Of a stretch of 64,000 bases of DNA, positions 32,432 through 45,562 are shown one piece after another. Made by a program: the position numbers and the translations under genes. The stretch comes from Lautropia sp. SCN 69-89 (GTDB lineage Bacteria; Pseudomonadota; Gammaproteobacteria; Burkholderiales; Burkholderiaceae_E), in assembly GCA_001724855.1 (NCBI GenBank), contig MEED01000020.1:1-64000 (forward strand). Reading direction: 5' to 3'. The notes under the pieces were generated by a model that did no database searches, was not told where the DNA came from, and saw only the letters and a program-made list of their open reading frames with translations. The first letter of the stretch is position 1; every line of letters begins with the position of its first letter.

Positions 32432-32620
32432 ATGTACGAATCCGAAATCACCCGCTTCATCGCCGAGCTGAGGCAAAAGAACCCCCGGCTCGAGAGCTCG
32501 CAGCGCGAAGGCCGCGCGCTGCTCTGGGACCGGCCGCAGGACGCCGACGCCGCGCGCCGCTACCGGCAATCGCGGGTCCCGCAGCAGGCCTACGTCTACT
32601 ACCCGAAAGACTTCACTTGA
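32432..32620 (+). CDS. DUF3460 family small protein
   Basis: 62-aa protein of unknown function starting MYESEITRFIAELRQKNP and ending YYPKDFT, a compact family conserved in betaproteobacteria, usually just upstream of scpA or pan genes as here. A TAGAAT -10-like hexamer is at 32405-32410. Its stop overlaps the TTG start of scpA. Confidence 0.85.
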   Translation: MYESEITRFIAELRQKNPRLESSQREGRALLWDRPQDADAARRYRQSRVPQQAYVYYPKDFT

Positions 32621-33489
32621 GCGCAGCCACCGCCGACACCGACATCGATGCGGCGCTGTCGGCACCGGTCGACGAGCCGGCGCAGCAGGCCGAACCCGAG
32701 CAGCTCGAGCTGAAGGTGGTCGCGCGGCTGTACGGCGAGCCGATGGTCCGGCTGCCGGCAGACCTGTACATCCCTCCCGATGCGCTCGAGGTGTTCCTCG
32801 AGACGTTCGAGGGGCCGCTCGACGTGCTGCTGTACCTGATCCGGCGCCAGAACTTCAACATCCTCGACATCCCGATGGCCGAGGTGACGCGGCAATATCT
32901 CGCCTACATCGACGAGATCCGCAGCCGCAACCTCGAGCTCGCGGCCGAGTACCTGCTGATGGCGGCGCTGCTGATCTCGATCAAGTCGCGGATGCTGCTG
33001 CCGATGAAGAAGGCCGACAGCAGCGAGGAGGTCGAGGATCCGCGCGCCGAACTCGCGCGCCGGCTGATCGAGTACGAGCGCATCAAGTTCGGCGCGCAGC
33101 AGCTCGACACCCTGCCCCAGCTCGGGCGCGACTTCCTGCGCGCGCAGGCCTGGATCGACCAGGCGATCACCACGCGCCTGCCCGAGGTCCATCCGGTCGA
33201 CCTGCAGAGCGCATGGGCAGACATCCTGCGCCGCGCGAAGCTCACGCAGCACCACCGTATCAGCCGCGAAGAGCTGTCGGTGCGCGAGTACATGACCTTC
33301 GTGCTGCGCAAGCTGCAGGACCGGCGCTTCGCCGAGTTCGAGGAGCTGTTCGACGTCGAGCACGGGATCCCGGTGGTGGTGGTCACCTTCATCGCGCTGC
33401 TCGAGCTGGCGCGCGAGTCGCTGATCGAGATCACCCAGGCCGAAGCCTTCGCGCCGATCTACGTGCGGCTCGCCTACCAGCCCAGCTGA
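32617..33489 (+). CDS. scpA: Segregation and condensation protein A
   Basis: 290-aa kleisin that bridges SMC heads with ScpB in chromosome condensation. Core motif FEGPLDVLLYLIRRQNFNILDIPMAEVTRQYL and the KSRMLLP segment identify it, with a longer than usual N-terminal tail (about 55 residues, Ala/Glu-rich). It starts with TTG at 32617, overlapping the DUF3460 stop (TTGA), a start supported by coupling and by the lack of any nearby ATG. Its partner scpB probably lies at the other end of the window. Confidence 0.93.
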   Translation: MSAATADTDIDAALSAPVDEPAQQAEPEQLELKVVARLYGEPMVRLPADLYIPPDALEVFLETFEGPLDVLLYLIRRQNFNILDIPMAEVTRQYLAYIDEIRSRNLELAAEYLLMAALLISIKSRMLLPMKKADSSEEVEDPRAELARRLIEYERIKFGAQQLDTLPQLGRDFLRAQAWIDQAITTRLPEVHPVDLQSAWADILRRAKLTQHHRISREELSVREYMTFVLRKLQDRRFAEFEELFDVEHGIPVVVVTFIALLELARESLIEITQAEAFAPIYVRLAYQPS

Positions 33490-33502
33490 GCGTCGCCGCC
33501 CG

Positions 33503-34525
33503 ATGGCGCCGATCGTCCGCCGCTCGGTCTCGCTGAAGGCACTGAACAGCTTCGGCGTCGAAGCGCGCGCCGAGCGCCTCGTCGAACTGCGCGACGCGGC
33601 CGACCTCCCGGCATCGCTCGCGCTGCTGCGCGAGCACCCGCCCGCACTGGTGCTCGGCGGCGGCAGCAACCTGCTGTTCAGCCGCGACCCGCCCGGCACG
33701 GTGCTGCGGGTCATGCTCGCCGGCCGCCGCCTGCTCGACGAACGCGCGGGCGAGGTACTGGTCGAGGCCGCCGCGGGCGAGAACTGGCACGCGTTCGTCG
33801 GCTGGACGCTCGAGCTGGGCCTGAACGGCCTGGAGAACCTGTCGCTGATTCCGGGCAGTGTCGGCGCCGCCCCGGTGCAGAACGTGGGCGCCTACGGTGT
33901 GGAAGTCTGCGAATGCTTCGATTCGCTCGATGCGGTGTCGCTGAGCGACGGCGCGGTGCGCCGCTTCGACGCCGCCGACTGCGGTTTCGGCTACCGCGAC
34001 AGCGTGTTCAAGCGTGAAACAGGCGCGCAATGGCTGATCACCGCCGTGCGCTTCAGGCTGTCGCGCGCGCCGCGGCTGCGGCTCGACTACGGCGAACTGC
34101 GCGACGAACTGCGCGCGCGCGGAGTGACCTCGCCCGGCGCGCGCGAGGTGGCCGACGCGGTCTGCGCGATTCGCCGCCGCAAGCTGCCCGACCCGGCCGA
34201 AATCGGCAACGCCGGCAGCTTCTTCAAGAACCCGGTCGTCGATCGCGCGCGCGCCGAGCGGCTCGCCGAGGCGCACCCGGGCCTGCCGCTCTACCCGGGT
34301 GGCTCGCCCGCCACCGCCAAGCTCTCGGCGGCCTGGATGATCGACCGTTGCGGCTGGAAGGGCCATCGCGACGGCGATGCCGGCGTGCACGACCGGCACG
34401 CGCTGGTGCTGGTGAACCATGGTCATGCGAGCGGCGCGCAGATCCTCGCGCTGGCCACGCGCATCCGCGAATCGGTCAGGCAGCGGTTCGGCATCGAACT
34501 CGAGCCGGAGCCCAGCGTCGTCTAG
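33503..34525 (+). CDS. murB: UDP-N-acetylenolpyruvoylglucosamine reductase
   Basis: 340-aa FAD enzyme of peptidoglycan precursor synthesis that makes UDP-MurNAc with NADPH. Features: NSFGVEARAE start, VLGGGSNLLFS, GLENLSLIPGSVGAAPVQNVGAYG for FAD, the catalytic Ser in AGSFFKNP and a C-terminal Glu in LEPEP. Size and the long insert mark it as type I (E. coli-like). It is 13 bp after scpA and likely cotranscribed. Confidence 0.96.
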   Translation: MAPIVRRSVSLKALNSFGVEARAERLVELRDAADLPASLALLREHPPALVLGGGSNLLFSRDPPGTVLRVMLAGRRLLDERAGEVLVEAAAGENWHAFVGWTLELGLNGLENLSLIPGSVGAAPVQNVGAYGVEVCECFDSLDAVSLSDGAVRRFDAADCGFGYRDSVFKRETGAQWLITAVRFRLSRAPRLRLDYGELRDELRARGVTSPGAREVADAVCAIRRRKLPDPAEIGNAGSFFKNPVVDRARAERLAEAHPGLPLYPGGSPATAKLSAAWMIDRCGWKGHRDGDAGVHDRHALVLVNHGHASGAQILALATRIRESVRQRFGIELEPEPSVV

Positions 34526-34567
34526 GGCGTGTCGCAGTCCCGGCGCGGTCGCGCTGGCACGGCCCGC

Positions 34568-34573
34568 TATAAT
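34568..34573 (+). promoter_or_regulatory. Promoter -10 upstream of OmpA-like gene
   Basis: Perfect TATAAT, 25 bp ahead of the ATG of the next gene; the start of transcription would give a roughly 18-nt leader. No clear -35 hexamer. Confidence 0.5.
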
Positions 34574-34597
34574 TGCGAGTTTGCTTCGAGGACCGTC

Positions 34598-35155
34598 ATG
34601 GACGACGAACAGCAGAACGAGCACCAGGCGCTGCTTGCCTGGATTCTCGGTATCGCAGTCACGATCGCGGTGGTCGCCTCGGTCGTCATCGGCATCCTGG
34701 CGGCCATGGGAAGCGGGTCGGCCGGCCCGGCGCAAGCCGCGCTGGTCGCGGCACCGCAGGCAGGTGCCGCGGCAACCGGCGACAGCGCCGCCGTTACCGA
34801 AGTCGACGTCGCCCCGGCGCCGGCGGCCGGCCCGGGCTATCCGGCGCAGGTGCGCTTCCAGTTCGAGACCGCGAAGTTCGAGCTTCCGCCCGATGCGGCC
34901 ACGCAGCTTGCGCCGATCGCCGAATGGGCGCGCGGCGACGCGACCGCCAGGATCGGCATCTCGGGCTTCCACGATCGGCACGGCGACGCAGCCGCGAACG
35001 CGGTGCTTGCGCGCAATCGCGCGATGGCGACACGCGAAGCGCTGCTTGCCGCGGGCGTGCCCGCCGAACGCATCGTGATGGTCAAGCCGCAGGAAACCAC
35101 CGGCAGCGGCGACGACCGCGAGGCGCGGCGCGTCGACGTCTATCCGGCGCAGTAG
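34598..35155 (+). CDS. OmpA/MotB C-terminal domain protein with N-terminal membrane anchor
   Basis: 185 aa. One transmembrane segment near residues 14-36 (ALLAWILGIAVTIAVVASVV) is followed by an Ala-rich linker and a periplasmic OmpA-like domain (QVRFQFETAKFELPPDAATQL to the end, with RNRAMATREALLAAGV), which usually binds peptidoglycan. It is an inner-membrane version, not a barrel. The ATG at 34598 (MDDEQQNEH) follows GAGGAC. Role not known beyond envelope attachment. Confidence 0.82.
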   Translation: MDDEQQNEHQALLAWILGIAVTIAVVASVVIGILAAMGSGSAGPAQAALVAAPQAGAAATGDSAAVTEVDVAPAPAAGPGYPAQVRFQFETAKFELPPDAATQLAPIAEWARGDATARIGISGFHDRHGDAAANAVLARNRAMATREALLAAGVPAERIVMVKPQETTGSGDDREARRVDVYPAQ

Positions 35156-35263
35156 GCACGGCGCCGGCCGTTCCGGAGCCGGCGAAATGACGGCGGTCGC
35201 TGCCCGTCGGGAACAATGGCCGCGGTCGTTGCGGGCACGGCACGCGACGGTCGTCGCGACCTC

Positions 35264-35704
35264 ATGAAGGCGGTGCTCGACACGAACGTCTGGCTCGACT
35301 GGCTGGTGTTCGCCGAGCCCACGGTCGCGCCGATCGCGCGCGGCGTCGAAAGCGGCGCGCTCACCGTGTTGGGCAGCGACGAAACCCGGGCCGAATGGCT
35401 CGACGTGATCGCACGCCCGACCTTCGGACTGGACGAGCACTCGCGCGCCGCGGCCGCTGCGTCGTGGGACCGCTGGGTGCATCGATGCGCGCGGGCGCCC
35501 GCCTGCGTGCTGGCGTGCCGGGACCGCGACGACCAGAAGTTCGTCGACCTCGCCGTGGCCGAGCACGCGGCCTGGCTGGTCACCCGCGACAAGGCCCTTC
35601 TCGCCCTGGCGCGGCACGCCACCCGTGCACACGCGCTGTCGATCGTGCGGCCCGACGCCGCGCCGCTGCTGGCCGCGCTGTCGGCCGCCGAGGCGAACCT
35701 ATAA
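35264..35704 (+). CDS. PIN domain putative ribonuclease
   Basis: 146-aa PIN-fold protein of the COG1569 type. Conserved acidic residues of the active site appear: LDTNVWLDWL near the start, ETRAEWLD, and a cluster CRDRDDQKF. Such proteins are usually toxins of type II modules, but no antitoxin gene is adjacent; the 108 bp upstream hold no other frame of note. It could be a solitary RNase. The ATG at 35264 is picked over a longer start at 35216 because the fold begins there. Confidence 0.75.
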   Translation: MKAVLDTNVWLDWLVFAEPTVAPIARGVESGALTVLGSDETRAEWLDVIARPTFGLDEHSRAAAAASWDRWVHRCARAPACVLACRDRDDQKFVDLAVAEHAAWLVTRDKALLALARHATRAHALSIVRPDAAPLLAALSAAEANL

Positions 35705-35730
35705 TCGTGAACCGGAGGAACGAGCCCGCC

Positions 35731-36897
35731 ATGGACGCCGCGAAGCGCTTTGCACCGCCCCCGATCGAGTCCCGGCTGCCGAAGGTGGGCACCACGATCT
35801 TCACCGTCATGTCGCAGCTGGCCGTCGAGAAGAACGCGGTCAACCTGGGCCAGGGCTTTCCCGACTTCGACTGCGATCCGCGCCTGACCGATGCGGTGGC
35901 CGACGCGATGCGCGCGGGGCTGAACCAGTACGCGCCGATGGCCGGCGCGGCCGAGTTGCGCCGCGCGATCGCCGACAAGATCGTCTCGACCTGCGACGCG
36001 CGCTACGACTGGAACCACGAGATCACGGTCACGGCGGGCGCCACGCAGGCGATCTTCACCGCCGTGCTGGCGATCGTGCGACCCGGCGACGAGGTGATCG
36101 TGATCGAGCCGGCCTACGACAGCTACCTGCCGGCCATCGAGCTTGCCGGCGGCAAGGCGGTCACGGTGCCGATGGGCGCCGACTTCCGCGTGCCGTGGGC
36201 ATCGGTGCGGGCGGCGCTCGGCGCGCGCACCCGCGCGATCCTGGTCAACTCGCCGCACAATCCGAGCGGAACGATCCTGCGCGACCCCGATCTTCGCGAG
36301 CTCGAGTCGATCGTGGTCGAGCACGGCCTGTTCGTCGTCTCCGACGAGGTCTACGAGCACATGGTGTACGACGGCGAGCCGCACCAGTCGGTGAGCCGCT
36401 ACCCGCGGCTGGCCGCGCGCGGCTTCGTCGTCTCGTCGTTCGGCAAGACCTTCCATGTCACCGGCTGGAAGGTGGGCTACTGCGCGGCGCCGGCGCCGTT
36501 GATGGCGGAGTTCCGCAAGGTCCACCAGTTCAACGTGTTCTCGGTGAACACGCCGATGCAGCACGGACTGGTCGCGTACCTGCGCGACCCGGCGCCGTGG
36601 CAGGGCCTCTCGGCGTTCTACCAGCGCAAGCGAGACCTGTTCCGCGCCGGACTCGCCACGACGCGTTTCCGGCTGCTGCCCTGCGAGGGCACCTACTTCC
36701 AGGTGGTCGACTACAGCGCGATCTCCGACCTGAGCGAGGCCGAATTCGCGAAATGGCTGACCGCCGAGATCGGCGTAGCGGCGATTCCGCTGTCGGCGTT
36801 CTACGAAAACCCGACCGAGAACCGCACGGTGCGCTTCTGCTTCGCCAAGACCGACGAGACGTTGCGGCAGGCACTCGGGCGGCTCGCCAGGCTGTAG
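35731..36897 (+). CDS. ybdL: PLP-dependent aminotransferase (methionine aminotransferase-like)
   Basis: 388-aa class I/II aminotransferase resembling YbdL (methionine--oxo-acid aminotransferase) and kynurenine aminotransferases. Motifs: NLGQGFPDFDCDP, NQYAPMAG, SPHNPSGT, and the PLP-binding Lys in SSFGKTFHVTGWKVGY. The ATG at 35731 has GGAGG upstream, and a TATAAT -10 element (35700-35705) overlaps the end of the PIN gene. The substrate is inferred from similarity of motifs only. Confidence 0.85.
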   Translation: MDAAKRFAPPPIESRLPKVGTTIFTVMSQLAVEKNAVNLGQGFPDFDCDPRLTDAVADAMRAGLNQYAPMAGAAELRRAIADKIVSTCDARYDWNHEITVTAGATQAIFTAVLAIVRPGDEVIVIEPAYDSYLPAIELAGGKAVTVPMGADFRVPWASVRAALGARTRAILVNSPHNPSGTILRDPDLRELESIVVEHGLFVVSDEVYEHMVYDGEPHQSVSRYPRLAARGFVVSSFGKTFHVTGWKVGYCAAPAPLMAEFRKVHQFNVFSVNTPMQHGLVAYLRDPAPWQGLSAFYQRKRDLFRAGLATTRFRLLPCEGTYFQVVDYSAISDLSEAEFAKWLTAEIGVAAIPLSAFYENPTENRTVRFCFAKTDETLRQALGRLARL

Positions 36898-36928
36898 CCG
36901 CCCGCTCCGCGCCGCCGCACGCCAGGAC

Positions 36929-37123
36929 TCAGTCGGCCTTCGGCTGCTCGTCGCTGGCCTCTTCCGCCCCGGCCTCGTGCGCGCCGGCGTCGGGCTCCCC
37001 CGGCGCCTCGTCCGGCGCCGCCTGGTCGGTCTGCTCGGCCTTGCGCTTGAGCTTCTCTTCCTTCTTCTGCTTCTTGGCCAGCTCGCGCTGTCTCTTGGCG
37101 AATGCGTAATTCGGTTTTGCCAA
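36929..37123 (-). CDS. Small highly charged conserved protein
   Basis: 64 aa. It starts MAKPNYAFAKRQRELAKKQK and ends in an acidic tail (EEASDEQPKAD). Small Lys-rich proteins with this start are common in Burkholderiales; function unknown. Converges with the aminotransferase (31-bp gap). Confidence 0.7.
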   Translation of the reverse strand: MAKPNYAFAKRQRELAKKQKKEEKLKRKAEQTDQAAPDEAPGEPDAGAHEAGAEEASDEQPKAD

Positions 37124-37170
37124 TCTGCAATCCCCCTGCGGGTTGTCGTGATGCGTACGCTACCTGCATT

Positions 37171-37192
37171 GTCGCGGCTCTTGGGCCGCGAC
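37171..37192. repeat. Inverted repeat between arfB and the small charged gene
   Basis: Perfect 8-bp stem (GTCGCGGC with GCCGCGAC) around a 6-base loop. No T-run on either strand; it could end the cbbR-benE-arfB transcript by a Rho-assisted route or be an operator. Confidence 0.45.
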
Positions 37193-37271
37193 GCCACTCG
37201 GCCGGCCGGATTCGGCAAAACCGTCGACGCGCACCGCGCCAGGGCCCGGTCCCAGGGCGTGTTCAAACGCC

Positions 37272-37685
37272 CTATTCCGCGATCCGGCGCCGCAGTGCCT
37301 TGACCTGGCCGTGCCTGACCTTCTCGTCGACACGCCGGGCGCGGGCGGCCGCGCTCGGGCGGGTCTGCACCCGCGCAGGAGGCTGGTGCGCCGCCAGGTC
37401 GACCAGCGCCTGGAGCCGCGCGATCGCGTCCTCGCGGTTGCGCTCGAGGCTGCGGAAGCGCTGGGCCTTGATGACCACCACTCCGTCGGCCGAAATGCGC
37501 CGGTCCTCGAACGCGAGCAGGCGCTCCTTCACGCGCGCCGGCAGCGAAGACGCGTCGATCGCGAAGCGGATCTGCACCGCGTTGGACACCTTGTTGATGT
37601 TCTGGCCACCTGCCCCCTGCGCACGGATCGCGGTGAACTCGATCTCGTCCTCGCGCACCTTCGGAGAGCGGCCGGTGGTGCTCAC
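37272..37685 (-). CDS. arfB: Ribosome-rescue peptidyl-tRNA hydrolase ArfB
   Basis: 137-aa RF1/RF2-like factor that frees stalled ribosomes. The catalytic GGQ lies in RAQGAGGQNINKV, and the C-terminal tail is strongly basic (ARARRVDEKVRHGQVKALRRR), as needed to enter the empty mRNA channel. It lacks a stop-codon recognition domain, so it is ArfB/YaeJ and not RF1/RF2. GTG start at 37685, overlapping the benE stop (GTGA). Confidence 0.93.
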   Translation of the reverse strand: MSTTGRSPKVREDEIEFTAIRAQGAGGQNINKVSNAVQIRFAIDASSLPARVKERLLAFEDRRISADGVVVIKAQRFRSLERNREDAIARLQALVDLAAHQPPARVQTRPSAAARARRVDEKVRHGQVKALRRRIAE

Positions 37686-38937
37686 CGGCGCCTCGCGCCC
37701 AGGACCAGTGCCGCCAGCGCGCCCGCCAGCAGACCCCAGAACGGGGCGCCGATGCCGGCCAGCGACACGCCCGAGGCGGTGACGAGGAAGGCGATCAGCG
37801 CCGGTTCGCGCTCGTGCTCGTTGGCGAGCGCCGCCACCAGCGCGTTGCCGATCGTGCCGAGCAGGGCCAGGCCCGCGATCGCCAGCACCAGTTCCCTGGG
37901 CAGCGCCGCGAAAGCGGCGACGACGGTCGCGCCGAACAGTCCCACCACCAGGTAGAAGACGCCCGCGGCCACCGCCGCCACGTAGCGCCGGCGCGGGTCT
38001 TCGTGCGCCTCGCGACCCATCGAGATCGCGGCGGTGATCGCCGCCAGGTTCAGCGCGAACGCGCCGAAGGGCGCGAGCACGAGGGTTGCCGCGCCCGACC
38101 AGCCGATCAGCGGCGATACCGGCAGGTCGCGATAGCCCGAAGCGCGGATCACCGCGACGCCGGCCGCATTCTGCGAGGCGGTCGTCACGATGAACAGCGG
38201 TATCGCGATGCCGATCGCCGCGCCCAGCGAGAAGCGCGGCGCGGTGAACACCGGCGTGGCCAGCGCCAGTTGCACGCCGTCCAGGTGCAACAGGCCCTGC
38301 GCGGCTGCGACCGCAGTGCCCAGCGCCAGCGCGAGAATCACCGCATAGCGCGGTGCGAGCCGGCGGCCGAGCAGGTACGCGCAGAGCATCGCGAACACCA
38401 TCGCGAAGTGCGTGCCCATCGCCACGAAGACGTCGAGGCCGAAGCGCAGCAGCACGCCGGCGAGCATGCCCGCGGCGATCGACATCGGGATGCGGTTCAT
38501 CGCACGCTCGAACCAGCCGGTGAAACCGCTCAGCGTCAGCAGGACCGCCGACACCAGGAATGCGCCGATCGCCTCGGCCATCGGTACTCCTGCCGCGCTG
38601 GTGATCAGCATGGCCGCGCCCGGCGTGGACCAGGCGGTGACCACCGGGGCGCGATAGCGAAGCGACAGCAGGATGCAGGTCAGCCCCATGCCGAGGCCGA
38701 GCGCCCACATCCACGAACCCATCTCGGCCTCGGAGGCCCCCAGCGCCTGCGCCGCCTGGAACACCAGCACCGCCGAGCTGGTGAAACCCACCAGCACGGT
38801 GACGAAGCCGGCCACCACTGCGGAAATCGACGCGTCGCGCAGGAAACGGCCTGCCAGGTTTCCGGATGCGCTCTCGGGAACCCGTGCCTCGCCAGGCACC
38901 GCCGTCGTGCCGATCGATCCGCTGCCTTTGCCGCTGC

Positions 38938-38941
<4 letters not shown>
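37682..38941 (-). CDS. benE: BenE family benzoate/H+ symporter-type transporter
   Basis: 419-aa inner-membrane protein with about 12 hydrophobic segments. Family features: SAVVAGFVTVLVGFTSSAVL near the start, WSTPGAAML, and TTASQNAAGVAV in the core, which match BenE. The true substrate is unknown, since BenE homologues occur where no benzoate degradation genes are near. GTG start overlaps the cbbR stop, and its end overlaps arfB, so the three genes are probably one transcript from the cbbR promoter. Confidence 0.88.
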
Positions 38942-41467
<2,526 letters not shown>

Positions 41468-41497
41468 CGCACCGACGACACCCGGGAGAACCGAACC

Positions 41498-41932
41498 ATG
41501 ATGAGCAACCCGATCGGCCGCCTGACGCAGGGGCAGTTCAGCTTCCTGCCCGACCTCACCGACGCCGAGATCGCGATGCAGGTGGAATACGGGCTGAACA
41601 AGGGCTACGCGTGGAGCGTCGAGTACACCGACGATCCGCATCCGCGCAACACCTACTGGGAGATGTACGGGCACCCGATGTTCGACCTGAAGGACGCCGC
41701 GGGCGTGATGATGGAGCTGGCGGGCTGCCGCAAGGCGTTCCCGAACCACTACATCCGCATGCTGGCCTTCGACTCGACGGCCGGCGTGGAGTCGATCGCG
41801 ATGAGCTTCATCGTCAACCGCCCGAAGGAGGAGCCGGGGTTCGCGCTCGAGCGCACCGAAACCGTGGGGCGCACGCAGCGCTACGCGGTGCGCGCCTACG
41901 CCACCGACCGGCCCGAGAACCAGCGCTACTAG
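41498..41932 (+). CDS. cbbS: RubisCO small subunit, red-type
   Basis: 144-aa small subunit. It starts with [18 protein letters not shown] and ends in the extra C-terminal hairpin region ([32 protein letters not shown]) that is specific to red-type enzymes and assists assembly. 30 bp after cbbL. Confidence 0.96.
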   Translation: MMSNPIGRLTQGQFSFLPDLTDAEIAMQVEYGLNKGYAWSVEYTDDPHPRNTYWEMYGHPMFDLKDAAGVMMELAGCRKAFPNHYIRMLAFDSTAGVESIAMSFIVNRPKEEPGFALERTETVGRTQRYAVRAYATDRPENQRY

Positions 41933-41952
41933 CGCGCCCGACGGGACCCGAA

Positions 41953-43040
41953 ATGTCCGCTCCGCTCTACCGCATTCCCGGCGCGACCCCCGCGGCGCAG
42001 GCTGCGCCGGATGCGAAAGAAGGCCCGGGAGCGTCGACCGCGTCGGCGACATCGAACCTAGCGCTCGCCCTGGGCTCGCCCGGCGGCGGCGCGGTAGCCG
42101 ACGCAGCGACACCGGCGCGCACCGTCGCCGAGGTGCTTGCGAGCAGCCAGGTCGAGCCGGTGCTCGACGAACTCGACCGCGAACTGGTCGGGCTCGCACC
42201 GGTCAAGCAGCGCATCCGCGACATTGCGGCGCTGCTGGTCATCGACAAGCTGCGCCTGAACCTCGGACTGGCCGCGCAGTCGCCGTCGCTGCACATGAGT
42301 TTCACCGGCAACCCCGGCACCGGCAAGACGACGGTGGCGATGCGCATGGCGCAGATCCTGCACCGGCTGGGCTACGTCCGCAAAGGCCACCTCGTGGCGG
42401 TGACCCGCGACGACCTGGTCGGCCAGTACATCGGCCACACTGCGCCGAAGACGCGCGAGGTGCTGAAGAAGGCGATGGGCGGGGTGCTGTTCATCGACGA
42501 GGCCTACTACCTGTACCGGCCGGAGAACGAGCGCGACTATGGCCAGGAAGCGATCGAGATCCTGCTGCAGGTGATGGAGAACCAGCGCGACGACCTGGTG
42601 GTGATCCTGGCCGGCTACGCCGACCGGATGGATACCTTCTTCCGCAGCAACCCCGGCATGAGCTCGCGCATCGCGCACCACATCGACTTCCCCGACTACA
42701 CGGAAGACGAGTTGCTCGCGATCGCCGAACGGATGCTCGCGCAGCAGAACTACCACTTCGGCGCGGGCGCGCGCGAGGCGTTCGCGCAGTACCTCGCTCG
42801 CCGCGTGACCCAGCCCCACTTCGCGAACGCACGCAGCGTGCGCAACGCGCTCGACCGCGCGCGGCTGCGCCAGGCCAGCCGCCTGTTCGCCGATCGCGAG
42901 CGCGCGCTCGACCTGGACGACCTGTGCACGATCGCCGAGGCCGACATCCGCGCCAGCCGCGTGTTCGCCGCGTCCGCGGCGCCGACCATCGCCGAAGCGG
43001 GATCCGGCGACCGATCCCGCCCGATCGCCGGGAGATCCCG

Positions 43041-43044
<4 letters not shown>
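41953..43044 (+). CDS. cbbX: Red-type RubisCO activase CbbX
   Basis: 363-aa AAA+ ATPase that removes inhibitory sugar phosphates from RubisCO by pulling on the CbbL C-terminus. Walker [12 protein letters not shown], the pore loop in [13 protein letters not shown], and Walker [12 protein letters not shown] are present. Its first about 60 residues are an Ala/Pro/Ser-rich extension ([20 protein letters not shown]) not typical of the family (about 310 aa). Stop overlaps the cbbF start (ATGA). Confidence 0.95.
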
Positions 43045-44078
<1,034 letters not shown>

Positions 44079-44100
44079 CCCGATCCTCCGTCGCACCGCC

Positions 44101-44976
44101 ATGTCCAGGAAACACCCGATCATCGCCGTCACCGGATCGAGCGGCGCCGGAACCAGCACGGTCAAGCGCACCTTCGACACGATCTTCCGCCGCGAGGGCA
44201 TCACCGCCGCCACGATCGAAGGCGACGCGTTCCATCGCTACGAGCGAAAAGAGATGAAGGAGCGGATCGCCGCGGCCGACCGCGAAGGCCGGCCGATGAG
44301 CCACTTCGGTCCGGACGCGAACGAATGGGCCGAACTGGAGAAGCAGTTCGGCAACTACGCGCGCGATGGTCGCTGCCGCACGCGGCTATACCTGCACAAC
44401 GCGGCCGAGGCAGCACCGTGGAAGCAGGAGCCGGGCACCTTCACGCCGTGGTACGACACGCCGGTGGACACCGACCTGCTGTTCTACGAGGGGCTGCACG
44501 GCTGCGTGAAGACCGCCGAGGTCGACCTTGCGCGCCGCGTCGACCTGAAGATCGGAGTCGTGCCGATCATCAACCTCGAATGGATCCAGAAGATCCATCG
44601 CGACACGAAGGATCGCGGCTACTCGAAGGAAGCGGTCGCCGACACGATCCTGCGCCGCATGCACGACTACATCCACTACGTCTGCCCGCAGTTCGGCGAG
44701 ACCGACATCAACTTCCAGCGCGTGCCGGTGGTCGACACCTCGAATCCGTTCATCGCTCGCGACATCCCGACGGCCGGCGAGAGCATGACCGTGATCCGCT
44801 TCAGGAACCCGCGCGGGATCGACTTCCCCTACCTGCTGTCGATGATCGGCGAATCGTTCATGTCGCGCGCCAACACCATCGTGGTGCCCGGCGGCAAGAT
44901 GGACCTCGCGATGCAGCTGATCCTGACGCCGATGATCCTGCGCCTGATGGAGATCCGGCGCGCGCAGCTCGCCTGA
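44101..44976 (+). CDS. cbbP: Phosphoribulokinase
   Basis: 291-aa class I PRK that makes ribulose-1,5-bisphosphate. P-loop GSSGAGTSTV, EGDAFHRY for the catalytic Asp and Arg, and LLFYEGLHGCV. It is the last gene of the cluster; transketolase, aldolase and GAPDH genes do not follow, since the next gene is convergent after 30 bp. Confidence 0.96.
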   Translation: MSRKHPIIAVTGSSGAGTSTVKRTFDTIFRREGITAATIEGDAFHRYERKEMKERIAAADREGRPMSHFGPDANEWAELEKQFGNYARDGRCRTRLYLHNAAEAAPWKQEPGTFTPWYDTPVDTDLLFYEGLHGCVKTAEVDLARRVDLKIGVVPIINLEWIQKIHRDTKDRGYSKEAVADTILRRMHDYIHYVCPQFGETDINFQRVPVVDTSNPFIARDIPTAGESMTVIRFRNPRGIDFPYLLSMIGESFMSRANTIVVPGGKMDLAMQLILTPMILRLMEIRRAQLA

Positions 44977-45006
44977 TCGCGGCGCCGCCCTGGCGCAAAG
45001 CCGGGG

Positions 45007-45519
45007 TCAGTGCCCGCCGTCCTTGCCCTCGGCGATGCGGTCGGTGATCGCGAACAGCACGCCCGACACGACGAAGGTGAGATGAATGCCGACCTTCCAG
45101 GCCAGTTCCTGGTGGCTGTAGTCGGCAACGTTGATGAAGCCCTTGAGCAGTTCGACGGCCGAGATCGCGACGATCGCGCCCATCACCTTGATCTTCAGGT
45201 CGGCGAAGCCGACCTTGCCCATCCATGCGGGCCGGTCTTCGTGCTCTCCGACGCCGATCCGCGACACGAAATTCTCGTAGCCGCTGAAGGCGATGATCAG
45301 CAACAGGCTCGCGATCAGCGCCGAATCGACGAGAGTCAGGATGGAAACGATCAGCTCGCTGCCGCTCATCGCGAGCAGGCCGGTGACGAGCCCGAGCAGT
45401 TCCTTGGCGAACTTCACGAGAAGCGCGGCGATCGCCACGATCAGGCCAAAGAAGAACGGTGCGAGAAGCCAGCGACTGCGAAACAGCAGCGACTCCAGCC
45501 CCGATTCCAGCTTCTTCAT
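45007..45519 (-). CDS. YqhA/UPF0114 (TIGR00645) family membrane protein
   Basis: 170 aa with four hydrophobic segments; start MKKLESGLESLLFRSRWLLAP and the core FSGYENFVSRIG are diagnostic. Function unknown. GGGGAGCC precedes the ATG. Confidence 0.88.
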   Translation of the reverse strand: MKKLESGLESLLFRSRWLLAPFFFGLIVAIAALLVKFAKELLGLVTGLLAMSGSELIVSILTLVDSALIASLLLIIAFSGYENFVSRIGVGEHEDRPAWMGKVGFADLKIKVMGAIVAISAVELLKGFINVADYSHQELAWKVGIHLTFVVSGVLFAITDRIAEGKDGGH

Positions 45520-45562
45520 GGCGGCTCCCCGTCCCGAGGCGCAAGCGTAGCGCAGAATCCGC

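Noticed and set aside
34568-34600. A tRNA gene near murB, suggested by the strong TATAAT
   Set aside because: No cloverleaf or CCA end; it is a promoter for the OmpA-like gene.
35156-35263. Antitoxin gene ahead of the PIN protein
   Set aside because: No frame with a start, ribosome site and plausible protein found in the gap.
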